From Actinomycetes bacterium (lineage in GTDB: Bacteria > Actinomycetota > Thermoleophilia > Solirubrobacterales > 70-9): a DNA stretch of 64,000 nt. Below are positions 16,791 to 25,396 of this stretch, piece by piece. The position numbers were made by a program, and so were the translations under genes. The notes beneath the pieces are model-generated. The model saw only the letters and a program-made list of their open reading frames with translations. It was not told the DNA's origin and did not search any database. The stretch spans positions 423,975-487,974 of the forward strand of contig BOKP01000004.1 in assembly GCA_016861045.1 (NCBI GenBank), written 5' to 3'. Position 1 is the stretch's first letter. Each line of letters starts with the position of its first letter.

Positions 16791-18434
16791 GTGGGCTCCA
16801 CCGAGACGGCCCGCGCCGCCCCGGATGCGGGCCGATACGACTCGACCCGCGCCGAGCGCTTCGCGTGGCTGACGCCGCGAGTCGCGGTGCCGGTCCTCGC
16901 CGGCCTGATGCTCGTCGGGCTCGCGCTCCGGCTCGCCAAGCTCTGGGACGGCGTCTACGCGGACGAGCTCTCGACGCTCTACATCGTCAGGGGCCGGAGC
17001 CTCGGCGACATGCTCGACATCGTGTCGAGCGATGCCGAGGTCTCCCCGCCGCTCTCCTTCATCGCCTCCTGGGCGTTCGCCAGGCTCGGCTCGGCCCCGG
17101 AGCTGATCCGACTGCCCTCGCTGGTCGCCGGGATGGCGTCGATCCCGCTCACCTACCTCGTCGGGACGCGGGCGGTCGGCCGGACGGCGGGCCTCGTCGC
17201 GGCGGCGATCGTGGCCCTGAGCCCGTTCATGGTCTACTTCTCGACCGAGGCCCGCGGCTACGCGCTGGCCATCGCCTTCCTGCTCGCATCGACGCTGACG
17301 CTCTTGCGCGCGCTCCGCTCGCCCGGCCGCCGCTGGTGGGTCGCCTACGCGGTCTTCGGCGCGCTGGCGATGTACTCGCACTACACCGCCGCGTTCCCGC
17401 TCGCGGCGCAGCTGCTCTGGGTCCTCTGGGCGGCTCCGCGGGCGCGGGCCGCCGCGCTGGTGGCCAACCTGCTCGCGCTGATCCTCTACCTGCCCTGGCT
17501 GCCGGGGGTGCTCGGCGACACGTCGTCTTCGACGCTCCCCCTCGTCGAGGCCTTCGTCGCTTCCGGCTTCGACGCGAAGCTGACGGCGCTCGCGGCCTGG
17601 GCTTTCGGCGGCCCCTACCTGCCGCCCGCGGACTTCCCGGGGACCTGGGTCGTGGCGCTCGGCGCCGCCGGCGTGGCGGTCGCCGCCGTCGCCGCGATCG
17701 CCGCCGGGGCGCGCCGGCCGGCTCCGGTCGGGCCGCCGGCGATCGAGCACGGGACCGCGCTGCTGATCTGTCTCGGCCTCTCCGCCCCGGCGCTCGAGCT
17801 CGCGCTCGCGCTCGCGGGCGGACCGGAGATCTTCGGCTCGCGCAACCTCGGGAGCGCGTCGGCGGGGATGGCGCTCGCGATCGGAGCCCTCGTCAGCGCC
17901 GCCGGACCGCTCTGGGGGGGCGTGGCGCTCGCGGCCGTGATGGTCGCGTTCGTGGCCGGCTCGGCGGCGAACCTCGGCTCCGCCAACGCGAAGCCCGACT
18001 TCGAGGCGGCCGCGCGCTGGATCGACGCGCGGGCGGAGCCGGGCGACGTGATCGTCGATGTCCATGACGTCCGCTCGACCCCGGTTCCCCTCACTCCCCT
18101 GGACGCCTACCTCGGGGGCGGCTTCGACACCTTCCGTCCGCTGATGCCGGTCGGTCCGCCGCCGTTTCTCCCGTTCGAGTCGGAGCCGCCGCCGGCCGGC
18201 CGGCTGATCGACCGGGCGCTGCGGGAGGGACGGGGAAGCCGGGTCTTCGTCGTCGGGCTCGACGAGCGGATGGTCACGAGCGGCGGCGCGCTGGCCGCGA
18301 TCGAGATCGGCCCCGCCGGCGACCCGGGGAGCGAGCTCTTCGCGCTGCCGGGGTCCGCGCGCACGGTCGAGTCGGCGCGATTCCCGGGGCTGCGCGACAT
18401 CGACCTGTTCCTCCTCGAGGACGGGAAGCGATGA
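16791..18434 (+). CDS. GT-C family membrane glycosyltransferase (ArnT/PMT-like), paralogue of the 6629 gene
   Basis: A 547-residue protein with about ten helices. YADELSTLYIV carries D58-E59, the predicted catalytic acidic pair, followed by SSDAEVSPPLSF. The C-terminal soluble domain has PVPLTPLDAYLG (431-442) and PPFLPFE, both shared with the protein at 6629, so the two arose by duplication. The GTG start at 16791 follows the wzm stop by four bases, so it is in the exporter operon. It overlaps the next gene by ATGA. A run of seven G bases at 17914-17920 lies in frame. It probably decorates the glycan outside the membrane. Confidence 0.82.
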   Translation: MGSTETARAAPDAGRYDSTRAERFAWLTPRVAVPVLAGLMLVGLALRLAKLWDGVYADELSTLYIVRGRSLGDMLDIVSSDAEVSPPLSFIASWAFARLGSAPELIRLPSLVAGMASIPLTYLVGTRAVGRTAGLVAAAIVALSPFMVYFSTEARGYALAIAFLLASTLTLLRALRSPGRRWWVAYAVFGALAMYSHYTAAFPLAAQLLWVLWAAPRARAAALVANLLALILYLPWLPGVLGDTSSSTLPLVEAFVASGFDAKLTALAAWAFGGPYLPPADFPGTWVVALGAAGVAVAAVAAIAAGARRPAPVGPPAIEHGTALLICLGLSAPALELALALAGGPEIFGSRNLGSASAGMALAIGALVSAAGPLWGGVALAAVMVAFVAGSAANLGSANAKPDFEAAARWIDARAEPGDVIVDVHDVRSTPVPLTPLDAYLGGGFDTFRPLMPVGPPPFLPFESEPPPAGRLIDRALREGRGSRVFVVGLDERMVTSGGALAAIEIGPAGDPGSELFALPGSARTVESARFPGLRDIDLFLLEDGKR

Positions 18435-21163
18435 GCGCCGACGCGAAGGCCGGTCTGTGGCTCGAGAGCCGTCCGCTGCCATCGACGCTGCCGGCGGGAC
18501 GGGCGGACGCGATCTTCGTCTTCGGGGCCTGCTTCCACCCCCATGAGGAGGTCACCGGCCTCGAGATCCTGGTCGACGGCGCGCCGCGCGCGGTGACCGA
18601 CTTCGGCCTGCCCCGCCTCGACGTCTTCCGGCGCCTGCATCCCAACCTCGGCGGCGGCGAGCCGCCGGTGCCGCCCGAGGACCGCGACTCGCTCGAGGAC
18701 CCGGAGGTCCGCTGCTACCGCAGCGGCTTCTGGGCGACGGTGCCGCTGCCGGCCCGCGAGCTCGGGAGCGAGACGGCCCTCGCGGTCCGGGCCGCGCTGG
18801 GGAGCGGAGCGGAGGCGGTCGCCGAGATCGCCCGGATCGGTGCCGGCCCGCCGCCGCTCGCGAGCATCGACCAGGCCGCTGCCGCCGATCCCCTCGAGGC
18901 CCGGATCGCGATCGTCATGGCGACCTACAACCCCGACATGGACCTGTTCCGGGCCCAGGTGCGCTCGTTGCGCGAGCAGTCCGACGAGAACTGGGTCTGC
19001 GTCGTCGGCGACGACCGCTCGCGGGCCGACCGCTTCCGCGAGATCGCGGCCGAGCTCGCCGGCGACGAGCGGTTCGTGCTCGCGCGCGGCGAGCGCCGGC
19101 TCGGCTTCTACCGGAGCTTCGAGCGGGCGCTCGGGCTGGTTCCCGCCGACGCCGGCCTGGTCGCGCTCTGCGACCAGGACGACCGCTGGCACCCCGACAA
19201 GCTGGCCACGCTCCGGGCGGAGATCGGCGGCGCGATGCTGGTCTACAGCGACCAGCGGGTCGTCGATGCCGGCGGCAACGTGCTGGCCGAGACCTACTGG
19301 ACGAGCAGGCGCAACAACCACACGAACCTGCTCTCGCTGCTGATCGCCAACACGATCACCGGAGCCGCCTCGCTGATGCGCCGCGAGGTCGTCGAGCGGG
19401 CGCTGCCGTTCCCCGACGTGCCCGGCGAGCACCAGTACCACGACCACTGGCTCGGCCTGGTCGCGATGACGATGGGCGGGGTCGCCTACGTCGATCGGCC
19501 GCTCTACGACTACGTCCAGCACCGGGGCGCGGCGCTCGGCCACGCCAGGGCCAACGCCGGGATCGCCGGAGCGGGCGGGCTGCGGGAGCGGATCGGGATC
19601 CGCTACTGGCGTGGCCGCTTCGCCGACGCCCACGCCGCCTACTTCCGCAGCTACGTCCGCCTCGAGGTGCTGGCGCGCGCCCTCCTCGAGCGCGTCCCCG
19701 AGGCGTCCCGCCGCAAGCGGTCCGCCCTGAGGCGGTTCCGGTGGGCCGACCGCTCGCGGGCGGGAATCCTCTGGCTGCGGCTTCGCGGCCTCCGCGGAAT
19801 CGCCCGCGACGAGACGCTCGGCGCCGAGCGGATGCTCGCCGAGAGCCTGCTCTGGCGGCACCTGATGCGTCACCACAGCCGTGACTGGGAGCGTCCGATC
19901 GGCTCGCCGTTCGACGCCAGCCTGCCGGCGCCGGAGGAGGAGGCCGGGGGCGAGGCCTTTCCCGATCCCGAGACCGCGCACATCGAGCGCCTGCTCGCGC
20001 CGCTCGGGTTCAGGGTCTCGGAGTCCGAGCCCGAGCGGATCAACCTGCTGATCCCGACGATCGACCTCCGGCACCTGTTCGGGGGCTACATCGCGAAGTT
20101 CAACCTCGCCCGCAAGCTCGCCGAGGCCGGCCACCGCGTGCGGATCGTGACCGTCGATCCGACGCCGGAGCTGCCGGCGGACTGGCGCCGGCAGGTCGAG
20201 GCCTACAGCGGGCTGGCCGGCGCGATGTCGCGGATCGAGGTCGCGTTCGCCCGCGAGCAGGGCGAGGTCGCGATCGGCCCGCGGGACCGGTTCGTCGCCA
20301 CCACCTGGTGGACCGCCTATCACGCCCGCGACGCCGTCGCGCTCACGGAGGGCGATCGGTTCCTCTACCTGATCCAGGAGTACGAGCCGTTCACGTTCGT
20401 GATGGGCTCGTGGGCGGCGATCGCCGCCGAGACCTACTCGTTCCCGCACGCGGCCCTGTTCTCGACCGAGTTCCTGCGCGCCTACTTCGCCGCGAACCGG
20501 ATCGGCGTCTATTCCGGTGACCCTGCCGACGGAGACCGGAGCTCGGTCTCGTTCGAGAACGCGATCACCGCCGTCCGGGCGCCGTCGGCCGCCGACCTGG
20601 CCGAGCGCGAGAGCCGGCGCCTGCTCTTCTACGCGCGCTCGGAGCCGCACGCCAAGCGGAACATGTTCGAGCTCGGGATGATCGCGATCTCCCGCGCGAT
20701 CGAGGCCGGGACCTTCGGCGAGGACTGGGAGTTCTTCGGGATCGGCTCGGTCTCCGGCCGCGCCCGGGTCGCGATCGCGAACGGGAACGAGCTCGACGTC
20801 CTGCCGCGCCAGGACCAGGCCCGCTACGGGGAGATCCTCGGCGGCTACGACGTCGGCCTGTCGCTGATGCTCACGCCCCATCCGAGCCTGGTGCCGATCG
20901 AGATGGCCTCGGCCGGCCTTCTCACGGTCACGAACACGTTCGCCACCAAGACGGCCGAGCGGCTCGCCGCGATCTCGGCGAACCTGATCGCCGCCGAGCC
21001 GAGCATCGAGGGCGTGGCCGCGGGGCTGGCCGCCGCAGTCGCGCGGGTGGACGACCACGAGGGGCGCGTTCGCGGCGCGGCGGTCGACTGGAGCAGCGAC
21101 TGGGAGCGATCGCTCGACCCCTCCGCGATGGCCGCCGTGCAGCGACTCCTCGGCTTCGGGTAG
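18431..21163 (+). CDS. Bifunctional glycosyltransferase: accessory domain + GT2 + WsaF-like GT4
   Basis: A 910-residue protein with three parts. Residues 20-135 repeat the accessory domain of the protein at 12981 (AGRADAIFVFGACFH, CYRSGFWATVPL). Residues 158-385 are GT2, with VMATYNPDMDLF, VVGDDRS and ALCDQDDRWHPDKL (DQD at 248-250). From about 537, INLLIPTIDLRHLFGGYIAK starts a GT4-type domain like the rhamnosyltransferase WsaF. Its TTWWTAYHARDAV, YLIQEYEPFTF and SLMLTPHPSLVPIEMASAG are typical. It overlaps the preceding gene by ATGA. It probably adds two sugars, perhaps rhamnose, to the ABC-exported chain. Confidence 0.87.
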   Translation: MSADAKAGLWLESRPLPSTLPAGRADAIFVFGACFHPHEEVTGLEILVDGAPRAVTDFGLPRLDVFRRLHPNLGGGEPPVPPEDRDSLEDPEVRCYRSGFWATVPLPARELGSETALAVRAALGSGAEAVAEIARIGAGPPPLASIDQAAAADPLEARIAIVMATYNPDMDLFRAQVRSLREQSDENWVCVVGDDRSRADRFREIAAELAGDERFVLARGERRLGFYRSFERALGLVPADAGLVALCDQDDRWHPDKLATLRAEIGGAMLVYSDQRVVDAGGNVLAETYWTSRRNNHTNLLSLLIANTITGAASLMRREVVERALPFPDVPGEHQYHDHWLGLVAMTMGGVAYVDRPLYDYVQHRGAALGHARANAGIAGAGGLRERIGIRYWRGRFADAHAAYFRSYVRLEVLARALLERVPEASRRKRSALRRFRWADRSRAGILWLRLRGLRGIARDETLGAERMLAESLLWRHLMRHHSRDWERPIGSPFDASLPAPEEEAGGEAFPDPETAHIERLLAPLGFRVSESEPERINLLIPTIDLRHLFGGYIAKFNLARKLAEAGHRVRIVTVDPTPELPADWRRQVEAYSGLAGAMSRIEVAFAREQGEVAIGPRDRFVATTWWTAYHARDAVALTEGDRFLYLIQEYEPFTFVMGSWAAIAAETYSFPHAALFSTEFLRAYFAANRIGVYSGDPADGDRSSVSFENAITAVRAPSAADLAERESRRLLFYARSEPHAKRNMFELGMIAISRAIEAGTFGEDWEFFGIGSVSGRARVAIANGNELDVLPRQDQARYGEILGGYDVGLSLMLTPHPSLVPIEMASAGLLTVTNTFATKTAERLAAISANLIAAEPSIEGVAAGLAAAVARVDDHEGRVRGAAVDWSSDWERSLDPSAMAAVQRLLGFG

Positions 21164-21177
21164 CCGCGGCCGGGGAG

Positions 21178-21768
21178 TCAGCCGGGCGCGGCCGGGATCC
21201 CGCCGTAGGCCTCGAGCTCCGCCTTCCTCCATTCGGGATTGCGCTCGTACATCCGGCCGATCTGCCCGGCGGTGAAGACGCGCGAGACGTCGTGCTCGTA
21301 GGAGTTCCCGATCCAGGGAACCGACGCGATCGCCGCGCGGGCGGCGTCCGTCTCGACCCCGACGTCCCGCAGCAGCCGCTCGACGTCCGTGGCGAGGTGC
21401 TCGGCCCGCAGCCAGCGCTCGACCGGGTGCTCGGGACCGGTCGTCCACCTGAGGACCTCGTCGGGGTCGGTGTCGTCGGCCATCTCCTCGACGGACGCCA
21501 TCGGCAGCGGCTCGTAGTCGGGATGGATTCCGGAGATCGCCTTGTGGTGGGCGATGCTCAGGATCCAGGAGGGCAGGCGGCGGATGTTCATCACCCGCAG
21601 CTTGCCCTCGATCGCCTCGGCGTGGACCCAGAAGCCGTCGTGCTTCTCGTTCGAGTCGAGCGGCGCCTGGTAGCGGACCAGGCCCGGCACGGCCGCGAAC
21701 ATCTTCGCCGTGGCGTCGCCCGCGGTCTTCGGGAGATGCGCCCAGGCGAACCGCTCGGTGATCACCAC
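21178..21768 (-). CDS. Sulfotransferase-like P-loop protein
   Basis: A 196-residue protein. It starts RFAWAHLPKTAGDATAKMF, which matches the PAPS-binding loop of the sulfotransferase family (IPKTGGTS-like). RVMNIRRLPSWILSIAHHK resembles the second PAPS motif (VRDPxx...S). The length fits the small bacterial sulfotransferase-like group. It converges on the double glycosyltransferase with 14 bases between, and its start is 14 bases from the mutase stop at 21782. Sulfation of the glycan is an inference. The usual catalytic residues are not all recognisable. Confidence 0.6.
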   Translation of the reverse strand: MVITERFAWAHLPKTAGDATAKMFAAVPGLVRYQAPLDSNEKHDGFWVHAEAIEGKLRVMNIRRLPSWILSIAHHKAISGIHPDYEPLPMASVEEMADDTDPDEVLRWTTGPEHPVERWLRAEHLATDVERLLRDVGVETDAARAAIASVPWIGNSYEHDVSRVFTAGQIGRMYERNPEWRKAELEAYGGIPAAPG

Positions 21769-21781
21769 GGCCCGTGGCCCC

Positions 21782-23416
21782 TCAGAAGAACGCCCCGCCC
21801 CGGTACTCGCCGAAGACCTCGCGCAGCGTCCCGCAGACCTCGCCGATCGAGGCCCCGGCGCGGAGCGCCTCCTTCATCGGCGGCAGCAGGTTGCCCTCGC
21901 CCGCCGCGACCCGGGCGAGCTCGTCGAGGCGGGCGTCCACGGCCGCCTGCTCACGGCTCTCCTTGTGGCGCGCGAGCCGGGCGACTTGGCGCTTCTCGGC
22001 CTCGGGATCGACCTTGAGGATGTCGACGTCGTCGATCGTGTCGGTGACGAACCGGTTGACGCCGACGACGATGTCCTGGCCGCTCTCGTAGCGCGCGTGG
22101 TAGCTCGCCGCCGACTCCTCGATCTCGCGCTGCATGTAGTCGAGCGAGGCGACCGAGCCGCCCATGCCCTCGACCCGCGCCATCAGCTCCCGCGCCCGCT
22201 CCTCGATCTCGTCGGTCAGCGACTCGATGAAGTAGGAGCCGGCGAACGGGTCGACCGTGTCGGTCGCGCCGGACTCGTAGGCGATCACCTGCTGGGTCCG
22301 CAGCGCGATCCGGGCGGAGCGCTCGGTCGGCAGCGCCAGCGCCTCGTCGAAGCCGTTGGTGTGCAGCGACTGCGTGCCGCCGGCGACCGCCGCGAAGCCC
22401 TGCAGCGCGACGCGGATGATGTTGACCTCGGGCTGCTGCGCCTGCAGGGTGACGCCACCGGTCTGGGTGTGGAAGCGGATCATCTGCGAGCGCGGGCTGT
22501 CGGAGCCGAACCGCTCGCGGACGATCTCCGCCCACATCCGCCGCACCGCGCGGAACTTCGCGACCTCCTGGAAGACGTTGTTGTGGCAGTTGAAGAAGAA
22601 CGCCAGGCGTGGCGCGAAGGCGTCGATCTCGAGGCCGCGGTCGAGCGCCGCCTCGACGTAGGCGATCGCGTTGGCGAGCGTGAAGGCGACCTCCTGCACA
22701 GCCGAGCAGCCCTTCTCGCGGATGTGGTAGCCGCTGATCGAGATCGTGTTCCACTTCGGGACGTTCGCCGAGCAGTACTCGAAGATGTCGGTCGTCAGCC
22801 GCATCGTCGGCTCCGGCGGGTAGATGTAGTTCCCGCGCGCCATGTATTCCTTGAGGACGTCGTTCTGGACCGTCCCGCGGAGTTGCTCGGAGGCGACGCC
22901 CTGCTCCTCGCCGACGAGCTCGTAGAGCAGCAGCAGGACCGCCGCGGGCGCGTTGATCGTCATCGAGGTCGAGACCGTCTCGAGCGGGATCCGCTCGAAG
23001 CAGATCCGCATGTCCTCGATCGTGTCGATCGGGACCCCGGTCCGGCCGACCTCGCCGTCGCAGAGCGGGTCGTCGGAGTCGCGGCCGAGCTGGGTCGGCA
23101 GGTCGAAGGCCATCGAGAGGCCGGTCGAGCCGTGCTCGATCAGGTAGCGGTAGCGCTCGTTGGTGTCCTCGGGGCTGGAGAAGCCGGCGTACTGGCGCAT
23201 CGTCCAGAGCCGGTCGCGGTACATGCCCTCGTGGATCCCGCGCGTGAACGGGAACGAGCCCGGCTCGCCGAGCCGCGCCTCGAGCCCCGGCGCGACGTCC
23301 TCCGCCCCGTAGCGGCGCCCGATCTCGATCCCCGAGTCGGTGTACCGGTGCTCGTCGCCGGGCCCGACGACGGGCGCGATGAACCGGTGCTCGGAGGGCT
23401 CGGGGGCGGCGCTCAC
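21782..23416 (-). CDS. mcmA1: Methylmalonyl-CoA mutase-type acyl-CoA mutase, large subunit without B12 domain
   Basis: A 544-residue TIM-barrel subunit. RLWTMRQYAGFSSPEDTNER, AFDLPTQLGRDSDDP, VSTSMTINAPAAVLL, NTISISGYHIREKG, HTQTGGVTLQAQQP and GGTQSLHTNGFDEAL are hallmark mutase motifs. The PTQLG form is that of the split archaeal/Firmicutes-type mutase and isobutyryl-CoA mutase. The actinobacterial MutB form is ATHRG. The protein ends before a cobalamin-binding domain, so it needs a separate small subunit, which is not in the window. GTG at 23416 stands nine bases after TATCCT. Together with pccB it suggests propionyl-CoA to succinyl-CoA conversion. Confidence 0.92.
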   Translation of the reverse strand: MSAAPEPSEHRFIAPVVGPGDEHRYTDSGIEIGRRYGAEDVAPGLEARLGEPGSFPFTRGIHEGMYRDRLWTMRQYAGFSSPEDTNERYRYLIEHGSTGLSMAFDLPTQLGRDSDDPLCDGEVGRTGVPIDTIEDMRICFERIPLETVSTSMTINAPAAVLLLLYELVGEEQGVASEQLRGTVQNDVLKEYMARGNYIYPPEPTMRLTTDIFEYCSANVPKWNTISISGYHIREKGCSAVQEVAFTLANAIAYVEAALDRGLEIDAFAPRLAFFFNCHNNVFQEVAKFRAVRRMWAEIVRERFGSDSPRSQMIRFHTQTGGVTLQAQQPEVNIIRVALQGFAAVAGGTQSLHTNGFDEALALPTERSARIALRTQQVIAYESGATDTVDPFAGSYFIESLTDEIEERARELMARVEGMGGSVASLDYMQREIEESAASYHARYESGQDIVVGVNRFVTDTIDDVDILKVDPEAEKRQVARLARHKESREQAAVDARLDELARVAAGEGNLLPPMKEALRAGASIGEVCGTLREVFGEYRGGAFF

Positions 23417-23425
23417 GGGCTCGGA

Positions 23426-23431
23426 AGGATA
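23426..23431 (-). promoter_or_regulatory. -10 hexamer TATCCT of the acyl-CoA mutase gene
   Basis: TATCCT on the minus strand lies nine bases before the GTG at 23416. There is no Shine-Dalgarno, so the message is probably leaderless. Confidence 0.45.
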
Positions 23432-23585
23432 GTTGCGGCGTGCCGGCGGCGAGGTCGCCGCCGGCGCCCTCCACCGCGGCCCCGACCTCGAGCTTGTCGC
23501 CGCGATCACCGGTCGGGCGGTCGAGTGGGTCGCTCCGAGGGGTTCGGTCGACCGACCCCGCGCGAGGAGGCGGTGTTCGGGGCGC

Positions 23586-24083
23586 TCAGCGCGGGCGCCG
23601 CGGCCACCAGCCGGGCACCGATTCCAGGTAGCGCTCGTAGCCGGGCCCGAACCGGCGGCGCAGGACCGGCTCCTCGTAGAGGCGGGCGAAGGCGAACGCC
23701 ACGGCCATGACCAGGGCCGCGTAGGCGACGAGGATCGGGCTGAGGAAGAGGAGCGCCTGGCCGAGGATGATCGCCGCGAGCGCCAGGTACATCGGGTTTC
23801 GGACCCAGCGGTAGATGCCGCCGACGACCACCTGCTCGGTCGGGGCGACAGGCGCCGGCGTCCCGGTGCCCTCGGTGACGAAGCGGGCGAAGCCGGACGC
23901 CAGCGCCGCCACCCCGGCGGCGATCGGGATCGCACCGACGAGCCGCAACTCCGCCCACGGCGAGGTGACGGCCGGCGCGTTCCAGCCGGTCAGCAGGTAC
24001 GGGACGAGCCCGGCGACGACGCCGGGAGCGAGGACGGCGAAGGCGAGCGATCCGAACGCGGCCCGGGCCGTCGCGGACCTCAT
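23586..24083 (-). CDS. Isoprenylcysteine carboxyl methyltransferase (ICMT)-like membrane protein
   Basis: A 165-residue protein with four to five membrane helices. GGIYRWVRNPMYLAL (about 88-102) is the conserved Y-x-x-x-R-N-P-M-Y SAM-binding motif of the ICMT/PEMT family. LYEEPVLRRRFGPGYERYL is the matching C-terminal E-E...F-G-x-x-Y-x-x-Y motif. Bacterial members methylate small or lipid substrates, and the target is not known here. Its start overlaps the stop of the GT4 gene at 24080 by four bases, so it is cotranscribed with the two glycosyltransferases. Confidence 0.85.
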   Translation of the reverse strand: MRSATARAAFGSLAFAVLAPGVVAGLVPYLLTGWNAPAVTSPWAELRLVGAIPIAAGVAALASGFARFVTEGTGTPAPVAPTEQVVVGGIYRWVRNPMYLALAAIILGQALLFLSPILVAYAALVMAVAFAFARLYEEPVLRRRFGPGYERYLESVPGWWPRRPR

Positions 24084-25396
24084 CGCTCGCTCCCGGCCCG
24101 GACGCCCGCGCCGGCCGAGCGATTCCCGCCGGCCGCGCCGGCCAGGACCGCTGCCATCGACTCCGCCGCGGCGGGATAGGCGAAGCGGCTCGCGGCCCGG
24201 GGATCGGGTCCGCGGAGGCCCTCGCCGAGCAGCCGCCCGAGCGCGGCCGCGATCGCGGCGGGGTCGTCGGCCGCGACGACCGGCTCGACGCCGGCGGCGG
24301 CGGCGAGCCGGCCGGCCTCGGTGCCGGCGGCGAGGGCGAGGATCGGCACGCCGGCGGCGAGGTACTCGAAGAGCTTGAAGTTGACGAGCTGCGAGCGGGC
24401 GGGCTGGGCGAGCAGGAGCAGCGCGTCGGCCCGGCGCTGGAGCGCCAGCGTCTCCTCGCGCCCGAGCGAGCCGAGGAGGGTGATCGCGACCGGCGCGAGG
24501 TCACGCCGACCGAGCAGGGCGCGCTCGTCCGGCCGCAGCGGCCCGGCGATCGCCAGCTCGAGGCGGCTCGCCGGCTCGGGCGCGTCCCGGGCGAGGCTCG
24601 CGATCGCCTCGACCAGCGGCCGCGGGTCGCGGCCGTAGCTTCCGAACCGGCCGGTGTAGAGCAGCGAGGTGCGGCCGCGGTCGAGCCGCCCCTCCGTGGC
24701 CGCCAGCGCGCCGGGCCCGGGATCGTCACCGGGGTCCCAGGCGTTGGCGATCACCGCCGGGTCGGCGATGCCGCGATCGCGGAGGTCGGCGGCGGCCGGC
24801 TCGGAGACGCAGACGACGCGGTCGGCGGCGCCGAGCAGGCGCCGCTCGAGGCGCTCGTCGAGGCGCCTCTGGAGCGCGGTCGGAAACGGCGGCCGGTGTG
24901 GCTCGAACGTCCAGGCGTCGCGAATGTCGGCGATCCAGCCGACGCCGCGGCGCTGCAGCGCCCGGCCGATCGCGTGCACGGACTCGGGCGGCGAGGTCGT
25001 CAGCACGCGGTCGAACGGGCGCTCGCGATGAGCGGCGAGGGCGGCGCGGCGCGCGAACGGCGCCCAGGCCAGCGCCAGCGGGTCGGGGACGACCAGCCTG
25101 GCGAGCGGGTGCGGGCGTCCAGAGTAGGAGTCGGAGTCGAACAGCGATTCGCCCCGCCGGTGCCCGGCGAGCCTGGCCCGCCACGTCTGCAGGTCGAACG
25201 CCCGGATCACCCTCGGGCTCCCGTCCCCGGGCTCCGGCCTCCCGCCGAAGGCGGCGCTCGTCAGCACCGTCACCTCCCACCCGAGCCGCCCGAGCCACTT
25301 CGCCAGCGCCGCCGGGCGGCGGGCCCCGGTATCGCGGACCGGCGGGTAGAAGTAGGAGACGAGCAGCAGCCGTCGCGCGGGCGCCGTCGCGCTCAC
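24080..25396 (-). CDS. Glycosyltransferase family 4
   Basis: A 438-residue GT-B enzyme. LLLVSYFYPPVRDTGARRPA at the N-terminus is the usual acceptor-side loop. GWIADIRDAWTF follows the first domain. LLYTGRFGSYGRDPRPLVEA starts the donor domain, and FKLFEYLAAGVPILALA is the E-x-x-A/G-x-P nucleotide-sugar motif. The GTG start at 25396 overlaps the upstream glycosyltransferase stop by GTGA, so the two are coupled. The frame is open further up but belongs to the other gene. Acts in the cytoplasm on a lipid-linked glycan. Donor unknown. Confidence 0.88.
   Translation of the reverse strand: MSATAPARRLLLVSYFYPPVRDTGARRPAALAKWLGRLGWEVTVLTSAAFGGRPEPGDGSPRVIRAFDLQTWRARLAGHRRGESLFDSDSYSGRPHPLARLVVPDPLALAWAPFARRAALAAHRERPFDRVLTTSPPESVHAIGRALQRRGVGWIADIRDAWTFEPHRPPFPTALQRRLDERLERRLLGAADRVVCVSEPAAADLRDRGIADPAVIANAWDPGDDPGPGALAATEGRLDRGRTSLLYTGRFGSYGRDPRPLVEAIASLARDAPEPASRLELAIAGPLRPDERALLGRRDLAPVAITLLGSLGREETLALQRRADALLLLAQPARSQLVNFKLFEYLAAGVPILALAAGTEAGRLAAAAGVEPVVAADDPAAIAAALGRLLGEGLRGPDPRAASRFAYPAAAESMAAVLAGAAGGNRSAGAGVRAGSER

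Noticed and set aside
17914..17920. Seven-G run in the GT-C gene at 16791, considered as a second slippage site
   Set aside because: The frame is continuous through it, giving normal helix residues on both sides. Seven bases is short for phase variation.
18107..21448. 1113-codon minus-strand open frame under the bifunctional glycosyltransferase
   Set aside because: Same antisense composition. The plus-strand frame has all GT2 and WsaF motifs and an ATGA overlap.
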